Assembly (NCBI RefSeq): GCF_017539065.1
Contig: NZ_JAFYHP010000023.1
Location: 1 to 55,421, forward strand
Origin: Methanobrevibacter sp.
Lineage (GTDB): Archaea > Methanobacteriota > Methanobacteria > Methanobacteriales > Methanobacteriaceae
Direction of reading: 5' to 3'
Length of the DNA: 55,421 nucleotides
The position numbers and the translations under genes are program-made. A model generated the notes under the pieces. It made no database searches. It saw nothing but the letters and a program-made list of their open reading frames with translations, and was not told the DNA's origin. Positions 45,207 through 52,227 of this stretch are shown here, piece by piece (positions within the stretch are counted from its first letter, which is position 1; the number at the start of each line of letters is the position of its first letter).

Positions 45207-46166
45207 ATGAATATTGGAAAGTTAATTGGCAACACACCAATGATAAAGATTAATTATGAATATGAAGGAAAACAGGGAAGCATATACACTAAACTTGAAT
45301 ATTACAATTATTCCGGAAGCATTAAAGACAGAATTGCATATTACATCATTGAAAAAGAAAAGGAAAACGGCAAATTAGCTGACGGTCAGGCTATTGTGGA
45401 AGTGACCAGTGGAAATACGGGCATTGCATTCAGTGCCATCGGCGCTCTTTTCGGTCATGAAGTACACATTTTCATGCCTGATTGGGCATCACTTGAGAGA
45501 AGAAAACTAATCGAAATGTATGGCGCTCATGTTCATCTTGTATCCCGGGAAGAAGGAGGATTTAAAAAGGCTCTTGAACTTGCAGAGGAATTTGCAAATG
45601 AAACTGGCGCATACAGACCGCTCCAATTTGATAATGAATTAAATCCTGAAGCCCAATATAAAACAACAGGTCAGGAAATCATCGATGCGATTCCAGATGT
45701 TAATGCATTCGTTTCAGGCATAGGAACAGGCGGAACACTTATAGGAATAGGCAGGAAACTGAAAGACAATAACCCAGACTCAAAAATATTTGCCCTTGAA
45801 CCTTCAACATTATCCATCCTTAAGATGGGAATGGAAGAGGGAAGCCATATGATTGAAGGAATAGGCGATGACTTTATTCCTGGAATTGTTGATGAAGATC
45901 TGATTGACGATATCGTTTTGATTCATGACTGTGATGCAATCAATATGTCTAAAAGAATAGCTAAAGAATTCGGTTTGGGCATAGGCATTTCCAGTGGAGC
46001 CAACTTCCTGGCTAGTGTCATAAAGGATAATGATGATTTAAAGATAGCCACAGTTTTTCCTGATGACAATAAGAAATACATAACTACAAAATTATCCGAA
46101 GAAATTGATGATGATCCTAAATTGCTTTCAAATCAAATCAGACTAATTGATTTTGAAGTAATTTAA
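45207..46166 (+). CDS. cysteine synthase-family PLP enzyme
   Basis: A 319-residue fold-type II PLP enzyme of the CysK/CysM/cystathionine-beta-synthase group. The PLP lysine sits in SGSIKDR near residue 37-43, SGNTGIAF is the substrate loop, and GTGGTLIGIG binds the phosphate. IGKLIGNTPMIKI at the N-terminus is typical. I use the ATG at 45207; a TTG three codons earlier is also possible. It could make cysteine from O-acetyl- or O-phosphoserine. The surrounding genes do not specify the substrate, though sulfur genes are prominent elsewhere in the window. Confidence 0.85.
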   Translation: MNIGKLIGNTPMIKINYEYEGKQGSIYTKLEYYNYSGSIKDRIAYYIIEKEKENGKLADGQAIVEVTSGNTGIAFSAIGALFGHEVHIFMPDWASLERRKLIEMYGAHVHLVSREEGGFKKALELAEEFANETGAYRPLQFDNELNPEAQYKTTGQEIIDAIPDVNAFVSGIGTGGTLIGIGRKLKDNNPDSKIFALEPSTLSILKMGMEEGSHMIEGIGDDFIPGIVDEDLIDDIVLIHDCDAINMSKRIAKEFGLGIGISSGANFLASVIKDNDDLKIATVFPDDNKKYITTKLSEEIDDDPKLLSNQIRLIDFEVI

Positions 46167-46196
46167 CTTTTTTTTTAAATCTTTAAAAAATTGATA

Positions 46197-46219
46197 AGAT
46201 AATCCTTTCCGGATTATCT
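46197..46219. terminator. bidirectional terminator hairpin
   Basis: A 9-bp perfect stem (AGATAATCC 46197-46205 with GGATTATCT 46211-46219) around a 5-nt loop lies between two convergent genes and overlaps the Mur ligase stop. A T-run follows it on the minus strand, and a T9 run precedes it on the plus strand. Confidence 0.6.
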
Positions 46220-47641
46220 GTTAATTAATCCTCTTTTTATTTGTTCCCACATTGCTTGTTCTTCACCGCATCCACTCATAATAACATATTTGTATTCTGA
46301 ATTGCGCGCTAGCTCTATCAATTTATTTATCCTTTCATCCATCTCTTCATAGCTTAACGGATAAAACTCAGCATCATCGTATTCCTCTTTGATGATTTCA
46401 TAATATTCCTTTGCTTTATCAATGGATTTTCTTCCAGGAACAACGATTACATGTTCAGGATTCATGCTTTTGATAACTTTAAAGTGGTCATCGAATATTT
46501 CCTCTTCATTCTCTTCAGGGGTTGTATAAATAAATTCCAACGGAGCGTCGACAAATTGATTCATAAACATAGCATTGATTTTTAATGCATCTCCATTATC
46601 TCCCTGTCCAAGTCCAACGAATTTTCCGCCAATATCAACTACCTCAAATCTTCCAGGAGGTATGAATGACATGTCCAGGTTATTGAATACCTCATAAATA
46701 GTGGATTCGATATTTTCAACTTTCGGTGTAAAAGTCGCATAAGCGGTGATTGATGCTAAAGTATTGTAAATATTATGGAAACCGAATGGCGGGACTTTAA
46801 GTTCCAAGTCCAGTTTAATATTTTTGGAAGTTGTATAATTAAATAAATCTCCCTCAATATTTAAAATCCACTTGTCGGTACTGAACTCGGCATTAGTTAA
46901 TTTTACATTAGGTTCCGGACGTTTGAATCCGCAACTGCAGGAATAAACTCCCCTATGGTTCAGATAATGTTTAGAATAAGTTAATTTTTCACCACATTTC
47001 GGACAGTCAACACTTTCCCCGCCGATATCCTCAATGCCTTCGGTTGCAATACCGTAATAATTGACATTCACATCTTTTTCTTTTTCAAGGCCGATTAAAG
47101 CAGTTCTCGGATCGTCACAATTAGTTACAATAGTGCCCCTTTCCATCCCTTGAGATAATAGTTTTTTGGCTTTGTAATAATCTTCAAACGGATTTTTGAT
47201 GCCTGCAACCTGTGTGTGTTCTTGAGAAATAGTTGTATAAACCACTCCAATCGGTTTAATTAATCTTTCAACAGTATCTGGAATACCATAAGTCATGTTC
47301 CTAATACCATATTCGAATATGCCCAAATCCCCTTCTTGAGTTAAAAGAGAGGTTGTCATTGAATTCAGGATATTGTTTTCATAAGTTTGCCTGATTTGAA
47401 TATCATTTGACATTAATTTGATTAAAAGAGTGGTGGTTGTTGTCTTACCGTTAGTGCCTGTGATGAGAATGGAACCAATCTTTAACTGTGAAGCTAACTC
47501 GGTGATTGATTCGTATCCCCCAATTTTAGTAAATATATGGCCTGCGTATGTTCCGCCACTTCCACTACCTTTTTTTGCTAAAAAGGCTACAACTTTTCCA
47601 GATACTTTTGCCATTTTAAATTTCAATAAATTTACCATCAC
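46214..47641 (-). CDS. MurT-like Mur ligase (pseudomurein peptide ligase candidate)
   Basis: An ATP-dependent Mur ligase, 475 residues. The P-loop is GTNGKTTTT near residue 62. A zinc ribbon, CPKCGEKLTYSKHYLNHRG followed by CSC, lies near 205-232 and is the mark of MurT-type ligases; the C-terminal domain is DUF1727-like. In bacteria MurT partners GatD for amidation. Here no GatD is adjacent, and the organism has pseudomurein, so adding a residue to the wall peptide is a plausible role. The frame opens with GTG-ATG at 47641 and a TATA-rich stretch upstream; MAKVSGK (47614) is an alternative start that fits the family better. Confidence 0.82.
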   Translation of the reverse strand: MMVNLLKFKMAKVSGKVVAFLAKKGSGSGGTYAGHIFTKIGGYESITELASQLKIGSILITGTNGKTTTTTLLIKLMSNDIQIRQTYENNILNSMTTSLLTQEGDLGIFEYGIRNMTYGIPDTVERLIKPIGVVYTTISQEHTQVAGIKNPFEDYYKAKKLLSQGMERGTIVTNCDDPRTALIGLEKEKDVNVNYYGIATEGIEDIGGESVDCPKCGEKLTYSKHYLNHRGVYSCSCGFKRPEPNVKLTNAEFSTDKWILNIEGDLFNYTTSKNIKLDLELKVPPFGFHNIYNTLASITAYATFTPKVENIESTIYEVFNNLDMSFIPPGRFEVVDIGGKFVGLGQGDNGDALKINAMFMNQFVDAPLEFIYTTPEENEEEIFDDHFKVIKSMNPEHVIVVPGRKSIDKAKEYYEIIKEEYDDAEFYPLSYEEMDERINKLIELARNSEYKYVIMSGCGEEQAMWEQIKRGLINR

Positions 47642-47678
47642 TATATATTATGTTTATATAGTATATAATAATTTAGCA

Positions 47679-48764
47679 TTAATTATTTCCAGAAACCCTT
47701 TTTAGATATGGGATTTTATTTAAAATGGACAATATTAACAGTGAAATTATCAATGTTAAAACAACAAATAGAGGTATCCAAAAAAGAGGGCTTTGTTGCG
47801 TATAGTCAGTTAGATTTAATAGGTTATTCTTTAGGCAATGCAATATCATATAATGGGCCAGATAAATCCCGAAACTATAATTGCTTATATATGTAAAGGC
47901 TTTTCCGAGGGAATTGTTTTCCAAGTTATCCATATAATTTGCTTTAGATAAAAATTTGAACATCAAAAAGAAGTTAACAGACATGAACAATATTGTTAAA
48001 TTAAAATATCCCAAGGCTGTGAAATGGTTATGGGACTGAGACATAGGCACAACATAACCGAATATGTAATAGAGATAAGTGGCAATGAATAGGATTCCTG
48101 TGATTATGGCTAATCTATTTGCAGGTATCTTTGATTCAAGATAATTATTGTTTGCTATAAAGTATCCGATGATAATATATGCCATGAATGAAATGAAGTA
48201 TGTTATTTTCGAAGGGTACGGATTGAACAAATGGAATTGGACAATAACAAAATAAATTAGAGAAATTATTGTTAGGAAATTGATGAATTTCTTATCGAAT
48301 GCATCGTCTTTTTTCAGTCCAAATGAAATGGTTTGATTAATTATAAAAATCAGTATATATGCAATTGTAATCATCCAGATAAACCAGAATGCAACCCCCA
48401 ATGTCGAAGAAGTTCCAAAGAAGACATCTATCGAATAGCTCAAGTCAAATCCATGGGTAACAAAAAGTGAGGAATAGACTATATAGATTACAACCCAAAA
48501 CAGGAATGGGATAAAAATTCTTGATAATCTCTTTTTAAAAAATGTTTTCAATGAATCCTTTTTATTTATAAGTAAAGCTCCGCTGAGCATTACAAAAACA
48601 GGTATTGAAAATTCTCTAAAACAATCAAAAAATGCAGAAATATAAAAGTCAGGATTATTTATTCCTGTTAGAACAAATACTATTGATGCATGGCAGAATA
48701 CTATGCCAATGATGGCCAATGCTCTTAAAACATCATAATAAAATATTCTTTTTGATTGATTCAT
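47679..48764 (-). CDS. acyltransferase family 3 membrane protein
   Basis: A polytopic protein of 361 residues with about ten hydrophobic segments. YYDVLRALAIIGIVFCHASI at the N-terminus carries the R-x-x-A and conserved His of the OafA/YrhL/NodX acyltransferase 3 family. FRKRLSRIFIPFLFW-like (KKRLSRIFIPFLFWVV) is the other landmark. Such enzymes O-acylate sugars on surface polymers. I start at MNQSKR (48764). It lies between the M14-like hydrolase and the Mur ligase on the same strand, which supports a role in envelope modification. Confidence 0.82.
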   Translation of the reverse strand: MNQSKRIFYYDVLRALAIIGIVFCHASIVFVLTGINNPDFYISAFFDCFREFSIPVFVMLSGALLINKKDSLKTFFKKRLSRIFIPFLFWVVIYIVYSSLFVTHGFDLSYSIDVFFGTSSTLGVAFWFIWMITIAYILIFIINQTISFGLKKDDAFDKKFINFLTIISLIYFVIVQFHLFNPYPSKITYFISFMAYIIIGYFIANNNYLESKIPANRLAIITGILFIATYLYYIFGYVVPMSQSHNHFTALGYFNLTILFMSVNFFLMFKFLSKANYMDNLENNSLGKAFTYISNYSFGIYLAHYMILHCLKNNLLNLTDYTQQSPLFWIPLFVVLTLIISLLILSILNKIPYLKRVSGNN

Positions 48765-48834
48765 GTGATTATATTTGTAGATTCTATAATTAAATGTAAT
48801 TATATCAATAATATATTCAAGGAGGAATACCATG

Positions 48835-49560
48835 TTAGATTATTTTGTCTACCGCCAAAATCAGCTCTGTCATATGGTCATCCTTTAAATCTTGATCTGC
48901 AAAGCTATACTCTTCAAAATAGAATGCGGGAATCCCATTGTCATTTAATGGTATTGTCAAATAGGGTCCGCTTGTTGTTGAATCCGGTGCAAAATAAACA
49001 ATATCAGGACAATCATTGGCAACATCTTCAGCATATTCAACGCCCAATCCCTCTTTTACCGGGCAGAATACAAACGTTTTATAATCATATGCTCCAACAT
49101 TTGAGTGAACATCAATGGCCAACCGATAATCTCCGTTTCTAATCTCGGGATAAACATATTCATATGCTAAATTTTGGCCATTCTGCCTTCCAGGATCATC
49201 ATAATCACTGAATCCCCCTCCATATGAACCAACACCTTCACTTACATTAATTATGTAAATGTCATAACTGTGGGTTAGATTGGCCATTTCCGGAAGTAGT
49301 TCGACTAACGTTTCATGGGTTTCATGTTCCAGCGGGTGAACGCCAACAACATAAGCTATTTTACTGCCATTGGGATTTCCGATATTCCTGATTACCTCAA
49401 CCGTTCCTGGGTCATCACTATTATTGGCCAACACTTCACGATAAGGCATTGAAACATTGTTTTCAGTTGGATTTTCAATAGTGGATATAATAATAAGCAT
49501 GCTAAAGATTAAGATGATTATAACCAATATTGAAATAATGATGTATTCCTTTCTTGTCAT
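48835..49560 (-). CDS. membrane-anchored M14-like (AstE/carboxypeptidase-type) hydrolase
   Basis: A 241-residue protein anchored by one N-terminal helix (IIISILVIIILIFSMLIII). GVHPLEHETHE (H75, E78) and AIDVHSN (H152) give the H-x-x-E...H zinc site of the M14/succinylglutamate-desuccinylase superfamily; FYFEEYSF near 213 could supply the catalytic glutamate. GRQNGQNLAYEYV resembles the arginine/asparagine substrate loop. The active site would face outside, so a wall peptide or amide is a likely substrate (inference). It begins 2 nt after the oxidoreductase stop. A paralogue is at 51.5 kb. Confidence 0.7.
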   Translation of the reverse strand: MTRKEYIIISILVIIILIFSMLIIISTIENPTENNVSMPYREVLANNSDDPGTVEVIRNIGNPNGSKIAYVVGVHPLEHETHETLVELLPEMANLTHSYDIYIINVSEGVGSYGGGFSDYDDPGRQNGQNLAYEYVYPEIRNGDYRLAIDVHSNVGAYDYKTFVFCPVKEGLGVEYAEDVANDCPDIVYFAPDSTTSGPYLTIPLNDNGIPAFYFEEYSFADQDLKDDHMTELILAVDKII

Positions 49561-49562
49561 AA

Positions 49563-51017
49563 TTACAAATCATAGTGTATATTGTGCAGTTTGTATAAGC
49601 ATACTGAACTGCTTGACGGGAATGTGTAAATCATATAATCAAGTTCTTCTAAAGTTATTTTTTGGTTAATGATGAAAGCAAACATATTTGCTACATTTTC
49701 TGCATCTGCAGCATATATTTCGGCGCCGACAATGTTTAAATCCTTATCTACAATAACTTTAGCTTCGGCACGCTTATCGTTTTTAAGTACTGTAGAATAA
49801 GATTTGCCGTACCTTATTGTGTGAACTTCATATTCATCGCTTTCTTCTGCAATATAAGCAGGAATTCCTACAGTAGCTATTCTCGGTATAGTGTAAGCAA
49901 CAGCCGGAATTACAGGATATGTTATCTCATCTGCTTCACCTAACAGTTCTTTAGCAAGGTATTTGGATTGATGTATGGCAACTGTGACGAGCTTTGCAAT
50001 TCCCGTATCGGCAACATCGCCTGAAGCGTAGATATTTGGAACGTCTGTTTGCAGGTGGCCATTGACTTTAATTCCCTTATTTGTATATTTTAGGCCTACA
50101 TTTTCAAGACCTATATCTTCTACATTAGCAGTTCTTCCCATTCCTGCAATCACATAGTCACCAGTTAAGCTAAGTCCGCTTTCACAATTGACTGTAAATC
50201 CATTTTCATATGCTTTATTATCAATTTTAGCTTCAGGATCCCTTAAATATTCATCTGAATTCATTGCATTTTCAATATTTAAGACTTTTTCTTCCGGATT
50301 ATCTATTGTTACATCATCACTTTTAATGACTTCTTTAACTGTCTGGTTAAAATGGAAGCGAATATTCTTCTTTTTAAGAATTTCAATAACATTTTGTACA
50401 TATGGTTGGTGGAAGTATTTTAAAGCCATATCTCCTCTAACAATAACATCAGCTTCAAGGCCGGCTTCCGCAAGTATTGATGCAAATTCCATTCCTACAA
50501 AACCCGCACCTATTATTATGGTATGTTTTGGAAGCTCGTCAATGTCTAAAAAGTCATTACTGTCGTGGAGATACTGTTTTCCTTTAATATCTGGGATTAT
50601 TGGTTTTAATCCTGTACAAATTACAATCTTATCTGTGGTGAATTTCTTATCTGCGACCTGGACTGTATGTTCATCTAGAATTATGCCTTTTCCATGAGCC
50701 ACATCCAAATCGTATTCCCTAAATTTGCCATCTAAAAATACTGACATGTTTGCAATACGGTCTCTTTTTAATTTCATCAGTTCCGGCCAGTTTACTTCAA
50801 AGTTGCCTGATTTACCGAAACCCTCAAAATTGTCCGTCAATGATTTGACTTCATATGCTGAGTCGAGAATTGCTTTTGAGTTACATCCCCTATTTGCACA
50901 TGCCCCTCCGTAGAGACCTTCTTCAATTATCAATATTTTAAGGCCGGCTTTTCTTAAAAATCGTCCGCCTTGCCATGCCGCATTTCCGCTTCCAATATAT
51001 ATTACATCATAATCCAT
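49563..51017 (-). CDS. FAD-dependent pyridine nucleotide-disulfide oxidoreductase
   Basis: A 484-residue flavoprotein of the dihydrolipoamide dehydrogenase/mercuric reductase group. The FAD site is IGSGNAAWQGGRFL; the redox disulfide motif is GGACANRGCNSKAIL (C-x4-C). IIIGAGFVGMEFASILAEAG binds NAD(P), and YASGDVADTG is the second FAD motif. PAVAYTIPRIATVG and a C-terminal interface domain follow. The central region has an unusual charged insert (EVIKSDDVTIDNPEEKVLNIENAMNSDEYLRDPEAK-like, about residues 207-243). The physiological disulfide is unknown; a low-molecular-weight thiol or CoM/CoB-type disulfide is conceivable. There is a 2-nt gap to the M14 gene. Confidence 0.88.
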   Translation of the reverse strand: MDYDVIYIGSGNAAWQGGRFLRKAGLKILIIEEGLYGGACANRGCNSKAILDSAYEVKSLTDNFEGFGKSGNFEVNWPELMKLKRDRIANMSVFLDGKFREYDLDVAHGKGIILDEHTVQVADKKFTTDKIVICTGLKPIIPDIKGKQYLHDSNDFLDIDELPKHTIIIGAGFVGMEFASILAEAGLEADVIVRGDMALKYFHQPYVQNVIEILKKKNIRFHFNQTVKEVIKSDDVTIDNPEEKVLNIENAMNSDEYLRDPEAKIDNKAYENGFTVNCESGLSLTGDYVIAGMGRTANVEDIGLENVGLKYTNKGIKVNGHLQTDVPNIYASGDVADTGIAKLVTVAIHQSKYLAKELLGEADEITYPVIPAVAYTIPRIATVGIPAYIAEESDEYEVHTIRYGKSYSTVLKNDKRAEAKVIVDKDLNIVGAEIYAADAENVANMFAFIINQKITLEELDYMIYTFPSSSSVCLYKLHNIHYDL

Positions 51018-51230
51018 GTTTAAACCTCGTTATGTAATATTTGTTAAAAACATTATAAAATTGTATCTAATTTATTGATTTTTTTGAAAAATTAATCCTT
51101 TGATGTAGATATTAATTTTATTATTATACTTTTATTGGATAGGATTAATGCAAATATAAAAGAGGATTCATAAAAATGATAGTTATACTAATAACTCTCT
51201 TTATTTTATAGCTATCTTTAATTATATTGG

Positions 51231-51247
51231 TGGCAACTTCATTGCCA
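51231..51247. terminator. hairpin downstream of the small ORF
   Basis: TGGCAA 51231-51236 and TTGCCA 51242-51247 are a perfect 6-bp stem with a 5-nt loop, 20 nt after the stop of the small minus-strand ORF. There is no clear T-run, so it may stabilise the 3' end rather than terminate. Confidence 0.35.
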
Positions 51248-51266
51248 TTTATAGTTTGAATATAAT

Positions 51267-51398
51267 CTATCTGTTTTTACAACATCCGAAAAAGAAGTTT
51301 TTTACTTTTTTAACTTTTGAGTTTTTTTCCTTTTCAATCCTTTCATTTCTTTCATGCATGTTTTTTCTAGCTTCTACCATATCATCCATAACAATCAT
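51267..51398 (-). CDS. small ORF (43 aa), charged helix with C-terminal Cys-Cys
   Basis: The minus strand encodes a 43-residue peptide starting MIVMDDMVEARKNMHERNER and ending FFFGCCKNR. It is a highly charged, amphipathic helix with a di-cysteine near the end, unlike random translation of AT-rich DNA. It has its own candidate promoter: a TATA-like element near 51441 and the palindrome ATTTAGG-TATT-CCTAAAT just ahead of the start. There is no strong Shine-Dalgarno. It is too short to be judged by composition alone. If real, the protein could bind metal or a partner through the cysteines. Confidence 0.45.
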   Translation of the reverse strand: MIVMDDMVEARKNMHERNERIEKEKNSKVKKVKNFFFGCCKNR

Positions 51399-51402
51399 CT
51401 AA

Positions 51403-51420
51403 ATTTAGGTATTCCTAAAT
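51403..51420. promoter_or_regulatory. palindromic operator ATTTAGG-N4-CCTAAAT
   Basis: A perfect 7-bp inverted repeat with a 4-bp centre lies between a small minus-strand ORF and an M14-like gene on the plus strand. The TTAGG...CCTAA halves resemble DtxR/IdeR-type iron or manganese boxes. A TATA-like element that reads similarly on both strands lies at 51436-51447. Confidence 0.5.
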
Positions 51421-51480
51421 AATATTATTTTTAAATTTATATATAAAGTTTTTTAACTAAAAAAGAAAATATTAATCAAG

Positions 51481-52170
51481 GTGACTAATTTGGAAAAATC
51501 AACAATCATAATTATCCTGATAATCCTTTTAATTATTGGCTCACTAATATATATCGGAATGCCAAAATATAAAGAAATAGAATATATTACTCTCGCAAAT
51601 ACAAGTATCGGCACAGTAGAAGTTGGTGTAGCAGGAAATGAAAGCGCTACAACTTGCATCGCGCTAATTACTGGAATCCATCCAAGAGAAACACTATCAA
51701 TAGAACCTGAAATACAAGCTGCAAAGGAATTCGCAAATGATGATGTAAAAATAATCCACTACAAGGTAACTGTAACAGACAACCCTCATGATTATAATAC
51801 CGGTCGGGCAAATGGGGAAAGATTGATTAATGAATATGTGAATCAGAATGTCACACAATCCGATGCCGATGCAGTTATAATCAGCCACTCACATATACCT
51901 GAATATGGTGTTGGATTTTACTTGGCCACACCTGAAATGGATGATGAATCAGTGAATGTTGCTGAAAAGATAAGCAATGCAAGTGATTTCAATTATTATC
52001 CAGTAAAAGGTAATGAAACATATAAATCAACTTCAGCAAAACTTGTTTCAAAACCAATAGCTCAATCAGGATATCCTACTTTTGTATATGAGATACCTGA
52101 AGACATTTCACAAAGAACCGCAACAGATAAAACCAAAGAATTGTTTAATCTAATCGTGCAGAATATCTGA
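51481..52170 (+). CDS. membrane-anchored M14-like hydrolase, paralogue
   Basis: A 229-residue protein with an N-terminal anchor (IIIILIILLIIGSLIYIG) and GIHPRETLSIEP (H67, E70) plus IISHSHIPEYG (H136 or H138), the zinc site of the M14/AstE superfamily. GRANGERLINEYV parallels GRQNGQNLAYEYV of the 48.8-kb protein, so the two are paralogues. VYEIPED near residue 205 could hold the catalytic glutamate. The start is GTG at 51481. A palindromic operator 61 nt upstream may control it. The substrate is unknown; an extracellular peptide or amide is inferred. Confidence 0.68.
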   Translation: MTNLEKSTIIIILIILLIIGSLIYIGMPKYKEIEYITLANTSIGTVEVGVAGNESATTCIALITGIHPRETLSIEPEIQAAKEFANDDVKIIHYKVTVTDNPHDYNTGRANGERLINEYVNQNVTQSDADAVIISHSHIPEYGVGFYLATPEMDDESVNVAEKISNASDFNYYPVKGNETYKSTSAKLVSKPIAQSGYPTFVYEIPEDISQRTATDKTKELFNLIVQNI

Positions 52171-52227
52171 ACATCTTAAAAAAAGTTTAAAATTGATTTT
52201 TTAAAAAAAAGAAAAAAATATAGTGAA

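Larger units (their letters stand above)
51018..51480. other. 463-bp intergenic region holding a small ORF, hairpins and an operator
   Basis: The region contains, from right to left, a bidirectional TATA-like element near 51436-51447, the palindrome 51403-51420, a 43-codon ORF on the minus strand (51267-51398) and the hairpin 51231-51247. AGTTAT 51181-51186 and ATAACT 51191-51196 form another small inverted repeat. Confidence 0.5.

Noticed and set aside
51174..51209. Eleven-codon hydrophobic ORF (MIVILITLFIL) with a purine-rich stretch ahead
   Set aside because: Too short to separate from chance in AT-rich DNA, and it coincides with an inverted repeat that explains part of the pattern.
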